A stretch of DNA of 64,000 nucleotides from Sphingobium sp. Cam5-1 (GTDB lineage: Bacteria; Pseudomonadota; Alphaproteobacteria; Sphingomonadales; Sphingomonadaceae): NCBI RefSeq assembly GCF_015693305.1, contig NZ_CP065139.1, positions 248,001 to 312,000 of the forward strand. Direction: 5' to 3'. The notes beneath the pieces were generated by a model. The model was not told the origin of the DNA. It made no database searches and saw nothing but the letters and a program-made list of their open reading frames with translations. Below, piece after piece: positions 27,995 through 36,883 of this stretch (positions are counted from its first letter, which is position 1; every line of letters starts with the position of its first letter). Made by a program: the position numbers and the translations under genes.

Positions 27995-28783
27995 TCACTC
28001 GGCATCTCGTCGCCCTTGCGCGACTTCGTGCCGATCATCTGGCATAGTATAATTAAGGCCCAGTCGTCCGCCGTCGGCGTAGACAGTTTGTCCGGTGATG
28101 TAGGAAGCCTCGTCGCTGGCGAGGAAGGCGGCGATGCTCGCAATTTCTTCCGGCTCGCCAATGCGGCCGAGCGGCGTGCGGCTGAGGATGCGGCGGCGCT
28201 GCTCCTCGCCTGCCATGACATTTTTCCCCATTTCGGTCATGATGGTCCCGGGTCCGATCGCATTTACACGGATACCCCTTGGCGCGAGCGAAACGGCCGT
28301 CACGTTGGTCAACTGCCGTATTGCCCCTTTCGAAACAGCGTAGGCAATCTGATTTGGGATGGCGAGGATAGCATTAACGGACGATAAGTTGATGATCGAG
28401 CCGCCTTTCTGCATCAGCCTGGCTGCGGCCTGCGTGGCGAAGGTTGCGGCTTTGACGTTGACGGCGATCACACGATCAAAGCCCTCCTCTGTCAGCTCAT
28501 CCAGTTCAGCGGCATGGGTGATCCCCGCGTTGTTCACCAATATGTCGAGCCGCCCCCACGTAGCACGAACATCATCGAACAGGGCATTGCGATCGGCCGT
28601 GGATGCCATGTCGGCGCGCAGGAAGCGCTGGTCGAGCCGCTGCGCAAGGGCCTGACCACTTTCTTCGGCCAGGTCGCAGAGAAGGACGGACGCGCCTTCC
28701 TGCACGAACCGTTCTGCAATGGCTGCGCCTATGCCAGCGCTTGCTCCCGTGATCACCGCAGTTTTGCCGCTCAGGCGTGCCAT
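27995..28783 (-). CDS. Short-chain dehydrogenase/reductase (SDR)
   Basis: 262 residues, classical SDR. Cofactor site TGASAGIG near 14, DLAEE after beta-2 (NAD preference), NNAG near 87, catalytic Ser in INLSSVNA and Tyr/Lys in YAVSK, and the C-terminal ASDEASYITGQTVYADGG. It would oxidise an alcohol to the ketone used by the nearby BVMO, or do the reverse. The tail after the normal SDR end (about 20 residues, polar) is longer than usual. Confidence 0.88.
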   Translation of the reverse strand: MARLSGKTAVITGASAGIGAAIAERFVQEGASVLLCDLAEESGQALAQRLDQRFLRADMASTADRNALFDDVRATWGRLDILVNNAGITHAAELDELTEEGFDRVIAVNVKAATFATQAAARLMQKGGSIINLSSVNAILAIPNQIAYAVSKGAIRQLTNVTAVSLAPRGIRVNAIGPGTIMTEMGKNVMAGEEQRRRILSRTPLGRIGEPEEIASIAAFLASDEASYITGQTVYADGGRLGLNYTMPDDRHEVAQGRRDAE

Positions 28784-28796
28784 TATAGCAACCTTT

Positions 28797-29690
28797 TCAG
28801 AAGTTGTAGAAACGTGCCGGATTGTCCACCAATATGCGGTTGCGCACCGTTTCGTCGGGCACCCACTCGGCGAGCAAGTCTAGCAGCCCGGATACCGTGG
28901 GCATCGGCCGCCATTGCGCGACATGGGGCCAGTCCGATCCCCACACGCAACGATCGGGGGCGGCGGCTACCAACGCCCGTGCGAAGGGGACGGAATCGCG
29001 ATAGTCCGGCTGTTCCGACATGCGGAATGCGTCGGATATCTTCACCCATCCGCCGTCGGCGACGAGTTGGACCAGCATCTGGAAACCCGGATGATCGATG
29101 CCCGCTGTGTAAGGGATGTGCCCCATATGATCGATAATCCAGGGGCAGCGAAGGCGGGCGATGCGCGGGGCGAGTTCCACCAGCTCACGGCCGTCGAGCA
29201 GGAGCTGGAGATGCCAGCCCATCTCACAGGCCAGCGCATCGAACCGCTCCAGATCCTTGAAGCCTATTCCCCCGCCGTAGAGCCCCCCACCATCGCGGAT
29301 GAAGTCGTTGAGGCGAAGGCCGCGCACTCCCGCCTCATGCGCCTCGGCATAGGCTCGGCCGGGTAGATCGGCAGGCATGACGGCAACGCCGCGCAGCCGC
29401 TCACGATGCGCCGACAGGGTCTCACAGAGCAGCCGATTGTCCGTTCCGTGCACGCTGACCTGAATGAGTACGCCCTTGGCAAAACCGACGGCATCCAGCA
29501 TCGCCAGATAGGCTTCCGCACTCGCTGGCGGCGGGGTATAGGACCGTTCCGCCGCAAATGGATATTCGGGCGGTTCACCGATCACATGGCAATGCGTGTC
29601 GATCGCGCCTGCGGGCATCAGAAAGCGGGTTGGCGGACCCTGCTCGGCAGGCGGACCGGGGCACGGGCGGGGCTGGTCGGTCTCTGTCAT
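28797..29690 (-). CDS. Amidohydrolase-2 family hydrolase, LigI-like
   Basis: 297 residues, TIM-barrel metal-dependent hydrolase. It has GAIDTHCHVIG near 28, RGLRLNDFI near 122, IIDHMGHI near 185 and CVWGSDWPHV near 248. This set is typical of 2-pyrone-4,6-dicarboxylate lactonase and related sugar-lactone or cyclic-ester hydrolases. It could open a lactone made by the monooxygenase. It overlaps the FMN oxidase gene by 4 bases (ATGA), so those two are coupled. Confidence 0.82.
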   Translation of the reverse strand: MTETDQPRPCPGPPAEQGPPTRFLMPAGAIDTHCHVIGEPPEYPFAAERSYTPPPASAEAYLAMLDAVGFAKGVLIQVSVHGTDNRLLCETLSAHRERLRGVAVMPADLPGRAYAEAHEAGVRGLRLNDFIRDGGGLYGGGIGFKDLERFDALACEMGWHLQLLLDGRELVELAPRIARLRCPWIIDHMGHIPYTAGIDHPGFQMLVQLVADGGWVKISDAFRMSEQPDYRDSVPFARALVAAAPDRCVWGSDWPHVAQWRPMPTVSGLLDLLAEWVPDETVRNRILVDNPARFYNF

Positions 29691-30856
29691 ATGATTGCTC
29701 CGTCCGTACGGTGGAGATAGTCCGGCCCAAGCTCATCGAGCGAGTTGGTGCCGAGGAGTGCCATGTTCCGGTCGATCTCCGCACGCAGCAGGCCGATGGC
29801 GTGGCGCACCCCCGCTTCACCATGCACCGCCGCCGCATAGAGGAAGGGGCGACCGATCAGCACCATTCGCGCGCCCAGCGCGATCGCCTTCAATATGTCG
29901 CTGCCGCGCCGGAATCCGCTGTCGATCAGGACGGGCATGTCACCTGCGACAGCGACGGCAGCGGGCAAGGCGTCGAGCGTGCCGATGGCGCCATCGAGTT
30001 GCCGCCCGCCATGGTTCGACAGGATGATCCCGTCCGCGCCAACGCTGCGGGCCAGCCTCGCATCTTCGGCGTGAAGCAGGCCCTTGATGACCAGATTGCC
30101 GCGCCAGCGGTCCCGAATATATCTGATACCGTCCCAGGTCAGTCGGTCGCGTTGTCCGAAACTGCGCTCGGCATTGCGGGCGATCACGGGCGCGCCGCGC
30201 GTGGCGCTGGAATTTTCGAACGCTGGCATGCCGTGGCGGAGCAAGGTCGGCGCGAATGTGCCGAGCAACCAGCGCGGGTGCAGCAGGCCGTCGAGCGCCA
30301 GCCGAAGAGAAGGCTTGAGCGGCGTGGAGAAACCTTCGCGGATCAAATTCTCGCGATTGCCCAGCACCGGCACATCGACGGAAATGACGAGCGTTCCGAA
30401 ACCTGACGCCGCAACCCGGTCGACCACACCGTCGATCCAGTCGCGATCAGCAGGAAGATAGGCCTGGAACCAGCAGGAGGGCGAAACGGCGCGCACCTCC
30501 TCCAGCCGAATGAGCGATGTTGCGCTGAGCAGCATCGGCACATTTTCGGCATGGGCGGCCCGTGCGAGCGCGATGTCCCCCCGCATCGCGATCAGCGCCG
30601 ATAACCCCATGGGTGCTATGCCGAACGGGGAAGTCCAGGTTTGGCCGAATAAGGAGACCTGCTGGGTCCGGCCCGCCATATCCCGCAATGCCCGGGGAAC
30701 GAAGGTGACACGGCGCATCGCCTCCCGATTAGCCACAACGGTCAGATTATCTTCGCATGCCCCAGCGACATAGCCGAACAGCGGGCGCGGCAGGTGCGCA
30801 CGCGCAAGCGCTTCATAATCATTGAGGGACAGGATGCGCGCCGCCTTCCGCTTCAT
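29687..30856 (-). CDS. FMN-dependent alpha-hydroxyacid oxidase/dehydrogenase
   Basis: 389 residues from the ATG at 30856. Flavin barrel with LFGYVAGACEDN (the usual GG is AG here), FGIAPMGLSALI, WFQAYLPADRDW, VISVDVPVLGNREN and the catalytic [11 protein letters not shown] pair. It resembles mandelate dehydrogenase and lactate/glycolate oxidases, and converts a 2-hydroxyacid to a 2-oxoacid. It is a different protein from the LldD at 974. The TPP decarboxylase across the LysR gene is the natural next step. Confidence 0.87.
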   Translation of the reverse strand: MKRKAARILSLNDYEALARAHLPRPLFGYVAGACEDNLTVVANREAMRRVTFVPRALRDMAGRTQQVSLFGQTWTSPFGIAPMGLSALIAMRGDIALARAAHAENVPMLLSATSLIRLEEVRAVSPSCWFQAYLPADRDWIDGVVDRVAASGFGTLVISVDVPVLGNRENLIREGFSTPLKPSLRLALDGLLHPRWLLGTFAPTLLRHGMPAFENSSATRGAPVIARNAERSFGQRDRLTWDGIRYIRDRWRGNLVIKGLLHAEDARLARSVGADGIILSNHGGRQLDGAIGTLDALPAAVAVAGDMPVLIDSGFRRGSDILKAIALGARMVLIGRPFLYAAAVHGEAGVRHAIGLLRAEIDRNMALLGTNSLDELGPDYLHRTDGAII

Positions 30857-31021
30857 CCGGGCCGATGGCTCGGCTTCCCGCCTATCCAACGCTGTCCTCC
30901 CCACCATTTTTACAACCCGGCATCGCGGCAGAATAGGCCGTACGCCGTGTTGATAGTCATAGAACAGCTAACGGGACCTATGCCAGATCGCTATGCCCGC
31001 ACCGCGGCGGGGCTTGAAACA

Positions 31022-31969
31022 TCAATATTGGAGCTGCGCTTTCCAGACGCCGCTATCCACCAGATGCTTGATCTCTTCGCGCACCAGCCGAACGATGATA
31101 CGCGTGGATCGGGTCAGTTGCTCCTCGCGCGGCATCCCGAGCACCAGCTGGCGAACAACGGGCGGATGACCGATCGGCGCATAGCGCAGGATGCCTGCAT
31201 CAACCTCTCGGCTCATGGAGGACAGGGGCAATACGGTATAGCCAAGCCCGAACTCCACCAACTCCTTCAGCACCAGGAAGGAGTCCGCTTCAAATCGGAC
31301 GTTGAGCGGCACCCCAGCCTTGCGCGCCGCTGCCTCCACGATCAGCCGAAGGCCGTGCGACTGGCTGGGCAGCACGAGAGGCAGCTTGACAATGTCCTGG
31401 ATCGGAACTTGAACGGCGGGGTCCAGCGCGGACGAAGACGGGCCAACCAGCACCAATTCCTCATACAGCATTTCCACCACGTTCATTTGGAAATCCGAAG
31501 CCGGGCCGTAGAGAAGCGCGACGTCGATCTCCCCCCGCTGCAGCCAGTCGATCAGGTGCCCCGCATAGCCTTCGACAATGCGCAACGAGATGTTCGGTGC
31601 CTGCTCCGCCACACGCCGCGCAAGGCGTCCCGCCAGAATATAGCTGACTGTCGGCGGCACACCCAAGGCGATCTGGCCGCCCCCCTCCGCAGAGCGGTTT
31701 CGTATGTCGTCAAAGGCCTGCCGGACTTGTCGTACCGGCCCCGCGATATGCTGGCGCAACTCCTCACCAGCCGGGGTGAGCTGCATGCCCCGGCGATGGC
31801 GGTAGAATAGCGGCGTGCCAGCCTCTTCCTCCAGGATGCGCATTTGGCGGCTAAGAGCGGGCTGGGCGATCCGCATCCTGTCGGCTGCCCGGCTGAGCGA
31901 GCCGAGTTCGGCGATTTTCAGGAAATGTTCAAGCCGCCGGAAGTCCACCTGCACGCACCTTTCTATCAT
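31022..31969 (-). CDS. LysR-family regulator of the catabolic cluster
   Basis: 315 residues. N-terminal HTH FRRLEHFLKIAELGSLSRAADRM then AQPALSRQMRILEEEAG, followed by a periplasmic-binding-like effector domain (IALGVPPTVSYIL, LGYTVLPLS). It is divergent from the TPP decarboxylase genes with 90 bases between, the classic LysR arrangement, and an inverted repeat sits in that gap. The effector is likely the substrate or an intermediate of the flanking pathway. Confidence 0.9.
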   Translation of the reverse strand: MIERCVQVDFRRLEHFLKIAELGSLSRAADRMRIAQPALSRQMRILEEEAGTPLFYRHRRGMQLTPAGEELRQHIAGPVRQVRQAFDDIRNRSAEGGGQIALGVPPTVSYILAGRLARRVAEQAPNISLRIVEGYAGHLIDWLQRGEIDVALLYGPASDFQMNVVEMLYEELVLVGPSSSALDPAVQVPIQDIVKLPLVLPSQSHGLRLIVEAAARKAGVPLNVRFEADSFLVLKELVEFGLGYTVLPLSSMSREVDAGILRYAPIGHPPVVRQLVLGMPREEQLTRSTRIIVRLVREEIKHLVDSGVWKAQLQY

Positions 31970-32002
31970 GCCTAACCGACATAGCTGGACGCGTAGATTG
32001 TT

Positions 32003-32031
32003 CCTATTGGTTTAGCAAATCCCGCAATAGG
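32003..32031. promoter_or_regulatory. Inverted repeat in LysR/TPP-decarboxylase intergenic region
   Basis: Perfect 7-bp arms CCTATTG (32003-32009) and CAATAGG (32025-32031) separated by 15 bases. Size and place fit a LysR operator controlling both divergent promoters. Confidence 0.55.
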
Positions 32032-32059
32032 CTTTGCGAAATCTAATTCGAGGGACCGC

Positions 32060-32611
32060 ATGTCAGTCATTAGCGAGACGGAAACAGGGGCGCATGCCGA
32101 CTCCCCCTGGGCACCCATAATCTTCGACGCCTTGCAACAGGCGAATATCCGACAGGTCAGCTATGTTCCGGACGCAGGCCATGCGCGCCTGATCCGCATG
32201 TGTAGCGCCGCCGAGACCATGAAGACCATCGTCCTCACCACCGAGGAAGAGGGCATCGCGCTTTGCACCGGGGCCTGGCTGGGCGGGGAGCGCAGCGCTC
32301 TCCTCATGCAGTCGAGCGGCGTTGGCAACTGCATCAACATGCTCTCGCTGCTGGCGAGCTGCCGCGTTCCGTTCCTGTCCATCGTCACGATGCGCGGCGA
32401 GTTTCAGGAGTTCAATCCGTGGCAGGTCTCAATGGGCCGGGCGACACCCGCCGCGCTTGAGATCATGGGCGTCACCACCATCCGCATCGACCGGCTGGAA
32501 GACCTCGCCCCCATGATGGCTTCCGCAACCACCATGGCATTTGAAAGCGATCAGCCGATCGCCATCCTGTTGTCGCAAAGCATGCTGGGAGCCAAGAAAT
32601 GGCTGAAGTGA
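32060..32611 (+). CDS. TPP-dependent 2-oxoacid decarboxylase, alpha (PYR) subunit
   Basis: 183 residues, the pyrimidine-binding half of a split thiamine-diphosphate enzyme of the sulfopyruvate/phosphonopyruvate decarboxylase type. The activating Glu lies in VLTTEEEGIALCTGAW near 60, and MQSSGVGNCINMLSLL follows. Overlaps the beta subunit gene by 13 bases, so the two are made together. It removes CO2 from a 2-oxoacid to give an aldehyde, which fits the aldehyde dehydrogenase next door. The actual oxoacid is unknown. Confidence 0.82.
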   Translation: MSVISETETGAHADSPWAPIIFDALQQANIRQVSYVPDAGHARLIRMCSAAETMKTIVLTTEEEGIALCTGAWLGGERSALLMQSSGVGNCINMLSLLASCRVPFLSIVTMRGEFQEFNPWQVSMGRATPAALEIMGVTTIRIDRLEDLAPMMASATTMAFESDQPIAILLSQSMLGAKKWLK

Positions 32612-33189
32612 ACCGTCTTCACCGTCGCCCGGCCGTGGCGGACCTGCTCGCCGATCGCAAGGACATGCTGATCGTGACCGGGCTCGGCTCTCCGACCTAC
32701 GACGTTTTTGCTGCGGGTGATCATCCCGGCAACTTCTATCTTTGGGGCGCGATGGGCGGCGCGGCGCTGACCGGGCTTGGTCTCGCTCTGGCACAGCCGG
32801 ATCGGCCCGTGGCGGTGGTTACAGGCGATGGCGAGCAGCTGATGGGCATTGGCGGCCTCGCCACCATCGGCGTGCAGCAGCCGAAGAACCTGTCGATCGT
32901 CGTGCTGGACAACGGCCATTATGGCGAGACGGGTGGCCAGATGAGCCATGCGGGCGCAGGCATTAACCTGGCCGAACTGGCGCGCGTTTGCGGCTTCACC
33001 GAATGTTTCGAGGTCAGCGATGAGGCAGGGATCGTCCGGGCACGCGAAGCGATCGGCACCATTGGCGAGGGTCCGCGCCTGATCGTCATCCGCATTATCC
33101 ATGAAGAAACGCCGCGTGCCCTGCCCGCGCGCGACGGTGTATGGCTGAAAGCGCGCATGCGCGAACATCTAGGCTTTGGGCCGAACTGA
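32599..33189 (+). CDS. TPP-dependent 2-oxoacid decarboxylase, beta (PP) subunit
   Basis: 196 residues, the pyrophosphate-binding half. TPP/Mg motif is VTGDGEQLMGIGGLATI near 75 with the Asn about 25 residues on in VLDNGHYGETGG, matching GDGx(24-27)N. The GAMGGAALTGLGLALA stretch precedes it, as in ComE/Ppd proteins. Partner of the gene just upstream. Single-polypeptide decarboxylases would carry both halves in about 550 residues; here the total is 379 because the middle domain is missing, normal for this split class. Confidence 0.84.
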   Translation: MAEVNRLHRRPAVADLLADRKDMLIVTGLGSPTYDVFAAGDHPGNFYLWGAMGGAALTGLGLALAQPDRPVAVVTGDGEQLMGIGGLATIGVQQPKNLSIVVLDNGHYGETGGQMSHAGAGINLAELARVCGFTECFEVSDEAGIVRAREAIGTIGEGPRLIVIRIIHEETPRALPARDGVWLKARMREHLGFGPN

Positions 33190-33224
33190 AGCAGCAACCC
33201 ACGTCAGCTTGGGGAGAATGTTTG

Positions 33225-34715
33225 ATGGCTGAGGATCTGGTCCGGTTTCGCAATCTGCTGGCGGGTCGTTTGCGCGACGCAGATGGCGGCGAATGGTTGG
33301 AGAGCCTTGATCCTGCGACGGGTGAGGCATGGGCGCTAATCCCGCGCTGCACCTCCGCCGATGTCGATGTGGCGGTGGAGGCGGCGCGCACCGCATTCCA
33401 CTCACCCGACTGGCGCGGCCTGACTGCCACCGCGCGCGGCGCCCTGCTCTATCGCTTTGCCGACATCCTCGCTGAAGAGGCGGAACGGCTGGCGCAGATC
33501 GAGACGCATGACAATGGCAAGCTGATCGCGGAAATGCGCGCGCAGCTTGGCAACCTTCCCACCTACTATCGCTATTTTGCTGGCTTGGCTGACAAGATCG
33601 AGGGCCATGTCCTACCCATTGACAAGCCGTCGATGCATGCCTTCACCCGTCGCGAGCCGCTGGGCGTCATAGCCTGTATCACGCCGTGGAACTCGCCGCT
33701 GATGCTGCTCGCGTGGAAGCTGGCGCCACTGCTGGCGGCGGGCAACACGGCGGTCATCAAGCCGTCCGAACATGCGTCCTGCTCCACCTTGGCCTTTGTC
33801 GAGCTGTTCGAGCGCGCGGGATTTCCAGCGGGCGTCGTCAACACCGTTACGGGCCTGCCCCAGGAATGCGGCGAGCCCTTGGTCAAGCATCCCGACGTTG
33901 CCAAGATCGCCTTCACCGGGGGCGAACCCGGTGGCATTGCCGTGTATCGCTCCGCTGCCGAAAACCTGAAGAAGGTTACGCTGGAACTGGGCGGCAAGTC
34001 GCCCAACATCATCTTCGGCGATGCGGATCTGGAACGCGCCGTATATGGGGCGGTGTCCGGCATATTCGCAGCGTCGGGTCAGACCTGTATCGCAGGATCG
34101 CGTTTACTTGTTCAGCGCGACGTTCATGACGAGGTGGTGGAGCGTCTGGTCGCCTTGGCAGGCACGGCGCGTATCGGCGATCCGAAACTTGCCGATACGC
34201 AGGTCGGGCCAGTGACGACCCTGGCGCAGCGGGGCAAGGTGCTCGATCACATCGCGGGGGCGCGCCAGTCAGGTGCGGAATGCGTGCTGGGCGGCGGCCA
34301 ACCCACGATTGCAGGCTTGGAGGACGGCTGGTTCGTGCAGCCCACTATCTTCACCGGCGTCACAAACCAGATGCCGATCGCCCGGCAGGAAGTATTCGGG
34401 CCAGTGCTCGCCATCATCCCGTTTGATGACGAGGAAGAGGCGCTGTCGATCGCGAATGACAGCCCTTATGGCCTCGCCGCTGGGGTATGGACGCAAGATA
34501 TTGGCCGCGCCATCCGCATGTCGGAACGGGTCGAAGCGGGCACAGTCTGGGTCAACACCTATCGCGCCGTCAGCTTCATGGCGCCCTTTGGCGGCATGAA
34601 GCGCAGCGGTATCGGGCGCGAAAACGGGCAGGAGGCGATGGACGAATATCTCCAGACCAAGAGCGTGTGGATCGACCTTGGCTCACCCGTGTCAAACCCC
34701 TTCGTCATCCGGTGA
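33225..34715 (+). CDS. NAD(P)+-dependent aldehyde dehydrogenase
   Basis: 496 residues from the ATG at 33225, which has a GGGGAG ribosome site. ITPWNSPL near 150, cofactor Lys in VIKPSEHAS, general base Glu in LELGGKSPNI, nucleophile Cys in ASGQTCIAGSR near 290, and EVFGPV near 390. It oxidises the aldehyde made by the TPP decarboxylase to the acid. It starts 35 bases after the beta subunit and is followed directly by the MmgE/PrpD gene. Confidence 0.92.
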   Translation: MAEDLVRFRNLLAGRLRDADGGEWLESLDPATGEAWALIPRCTSADVDVAVEAARTAFHSPDWRGLTATARGALLYRFADILAEEAERLAQIETHDNGKLIAEMRAQLGNLPTYYRYFAGLADKIEGHVLPIDKPSMHAFTRREPLGVIACITPWNSPLMLLAWKLAPLLAAGNTAVIKPSEHASCSTLAFVELFERAGFPAGVVNTVTGLPQECGEPLVKHPDVAKIAFTGGEPGGIAVYRSAAENLKKVTLELGGKSPNIIFGDADLERAVYGAVSGIFAASGQTCIAGSRLLVQRDVHDEVVERLVALAGTARIGDPKLADTQVGPVTTLAQRGKVLDHIAGARQSGAECVLGGGQPTIAGLEDGWFVQPTIFTGVTNQMPIARQEVFGPVLAIIPFDDEEEALSIANDSPYGLAAGVWTQDIGRAIRMSERVEAGTVWVNTYRAVSFMAPFGGMKRSGIGRENGQEAMDEYLQTKSVWIDLGSPVSNPFVIR

Positions 34716-34716
34716 G

Positions 34717-36087
34717 ATGATGAAAATCACGGAAGCCTTGGCGGATTTCTGTGCCACCGTCTCGATAGCTTCCCTTCCGGCGGAAGTTGTAGAGCGCACG
34801 CCCCTTCTTTTGCTCGACCTCATCGGCAGCATCGTACGCGCGCGCAGCGAGGCAGCAGTTGCTCCACCCTTGCTCGCCACGGTATCCGCGATGGGCCTCA
34901 CCAACGGCGCCGCCAGAGTGTTTGGCGATCCGGCGAGCTACGCCCCGGCGGGCGCGGCGTTGCTCAATGGCGCGTTTGCTCATGCGCTCGACTTCGACGA
35001 TACGCATGCAGCAGGGACGTTGCACCCAGGCGCGCCCGTCGTTCCGGCCGCTCTTGCCGCTGCGGAGATGACCGGAGCATCCGGCGCAGACATTCTCGCC
35101 GCCATCGTCGCAGGCTATGAGACCTGCTGCCGGATCGCGGTGGCGCTGCCAGCGGGCGATCATTATGCGCGCGGTTTTCATCCCAGCGCGACCTGCGGCG
35201 TATTCGGCGCAGCTGCCGCTGCTGCGCGGGTGTTCGGCCTGGACACAGCCGACATCGGTTCCGCGCTGGGCATCGCGCTCAGCCAGAGCGCAGGCAGCCT
35301 CCAGTTCCTGGCCGACGGCGCGCAGACGAAGCCGTTTCAGGTGGGCTGGGCCGCGATGGCAGGCCTGACCGCTGCAACCCTTGCGCGCAACGGCTACAAG
35401 GGGCCTGCCGAAGCGATCGAGGGGCGCCATGGCTTCCTTCAGGGCTACGCGCCCTCACCACGGCCGGACCGCATCGTGGAGGACCTGGGTTCGGTTTTCG
35501 AGCTGATGCATACGGGTATAAAGCCCTATCCTTCTTGCCGCTACGGCCATGCCGGTATCGACGCGGTTCTAGCGTTGCGCGCGGAGCATGGGTTTCAACC
35601 GGAGGAGGTCGACAGCATCACCTATGGCCTGTCGAACGCGGGCCTGCTGCTGGTCGGAGCACCCATCGAGCATAAGCGCAATCCGCGCAATATCGTGGAT
35701 GCGCAGTTCAGCGCGCCGTTCGTCCTCTCATGCGCTCTGGTGACGGGCGCAATGGAGTGGGACAGCTATCAACGGCTGAACGACCCACTAATCCGTGCGA
35801 TACTGCCCAAAGTTGATTGCATCCACGACCCACAGATCGAGGCGGAGTTTCCTGCCAACATGTCGGGGAAAATCACCATCACGGCACGCGGCCAGACATT
35901 CAGCCGCAAGGTGGTCGTGCCGCTGGGCGAACCGTTCAACTTCCTCAGCAGGGACAAGCTGCTGGCGAAGTTCATGGCGCTTGCCGCTCCGGTGATCGAG
36001 GCTCAAAAGGCGGACGCGCTCGCGACGGTTGCACTTGATCTCGCTTCTCTGCCGGATGTTGGAAAACTCACGACTCTGGCGGCATAA
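34717..36087 (+). CDS. MmgE/PrpD family protein (dehydratase/decarboxylase-like)
   Basis: 456 residues. Helical domain with DLIGSIVRA, LLNGAFAHALDFDDTH near 90 (active-site loop of the family), HPGAPVVPA, ATCGVFGAAAAAARV and IGIALSQSAG-type stretch, then the lid domain with KPYPSCRYGHAGIDA. Known members are 2-methylcitrate dehydratase and cis-aconitate decarboxylase, so a hydro-lyase or decarboxylase step on a polycarboxylic acid is possible. Start ATG at 34717 or 34720, one base after the aldehyde dehydrogenase stop. The true substrate is not identifiable. Confidence 0.82.
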   Translation: MMKITEALADFCATVSIASLPAEVVERTPLLLLDLIGSIVRARSEAAVAPPLLATVSAMGLTNGAARVFGDPASYAPAGAALLNGAFAHALDFDDTHAAGTLHPGAPVVPAALAAAEMTGASGADILAAIVAGYETCCRIAVALPAGDHYARGFHPSATCGVFGAAAAAARVFGLDTADIGSALGIALSQSAGSLQFLADGAQTKPFQVGWAAMAGLTAATLARNGYKGPAEAIEGRHGFLQGYAPSPRPDRIVEDLGSVFELMHTGIKPYPSCRYGHAGIDAVLALRAEHGFQPEEVDSITYGLSNAGLLLVGAPIEHKRNPRNIVDAQFSAPFVLSCALVTGAMEWDSYQRLNDPLIRAILPKVDCIHDPQIEAEFPANMSGKITITARGQTFSRKVVVPLGEPFNFLSRDKLLAKFMALAAPVIEAQKADALATVALDLASLPDVGKLTTLAA

Positions 36088-36094
36088 GATGAGG

Positions 36095-36883
36095 CTAGCG
36101 GGCCTCCACCCGCGCCTGCATGGCCAGCCCGCCCGCATGGTCGATAGCGGTCAAGTCGCACCCCGACAGCCCCAGCGTGAACGGCTCGCCCGCGAAAATC
36201 GGCCGCTGCGCACGGAAGGAGAAGCTCGCCACCTGCACGGCCGGAGTGTGACGCAGGAAATGATCCATCAACAAGGTCGCGACGAAGGGGCCATGGACAA
36301 CTAGCCCCAGATAACCCTCGACATCCTGCGTATAGGGCAGGTCATAATGGATGCGGTGCGCGTTGAAGGTGAGAGCCGAGAAGCGGAAAAGCTGCACCGG
36401 ATCAATCGTTACAACGCGCGCTACGGGCGGCGCAGGCGTCATAGTTTCGGGCGGCGGCGGAGCCCCATTCCGCCCGGCTTCGCGATAAACGATGTCCTGC
36501 TCTTCCTCGACGCAGACTTGGCCGTCCACCTTCAGCACGTGACGTAAGGTTACGAAGCGCATTCGCCCGGAGCGGCCCTGTTTGTCATTGACCGCGATCG
36601 CGCTCGTCTCACGCTCCACTTCGCTGCCGAGCATGATCGGCGCGAGAAAGCGAACGCGGCTGCCCGCCCACATCCGGCGCGGCAGGCCATCATCCTCCCG
36701 CAGCGGATGCCCATCCGGCCCGATACCGGACTGCCGCGCGTCCGGTGGAAACAGGAGCCAGTGCGCGAGTGGCGGCAATTCGCCCGGCCGCCATGGCGGT
36801 GTGTCATGATCCAGCAGCGCGGCGAGCAAATGTGCCTGCCGGGCCGCCGCTATGTCGGTGCGATGTTCGAACGCGTGGCTCAC
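36095..36883 (-). CDS. MaoC/HTD2-type acyl-CoA hydratase, mesaconyl-C4-CoA hydratase-like
   Basis: 262 residues with two hot-dog halves. The first carries LPRRMWAGSRVRFLAPIMLG and the second FRFSALTFNAHRIHYDLPYT and GLVVHGPFVATLL, the hydratase-2 motif with catalytic Asn/His. It is closest by pattern to mesaconyl-C4-CoA (3-methylfumaryl-CoA) and itaconyl-CoA hydratases. It overlaps the CoA-transferase gene by 4 bases. It likely adds water to the enoyl-CoA made by the acyl-CoA dehydrogenase of the same operon. Confidence 0.82.
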   Translation of the reverse strand: MSHAFEHRTDIAAARQAHLLAALLDHDTPPWRPGELPPLAHWLLFPPDARQSGIGPDGHPLREDDGLPRRMWAGSRVRFLAPIMLGSEVERETSAIAVNDKQGRSGRMRFVTLRHVLKVDGQVCVEEEQDIVYREAGRNGAPPPPETMTPAPPVARVVTIDPVQLFRFSALTFNAHRIHYDLPYTQDVEGYLGLVVHGPFVATLLMDHFLRHTPAVQVASFSFRAQRPIFAGEPFTLGLSGCDLTAIDHAGGLAMQARVEAR

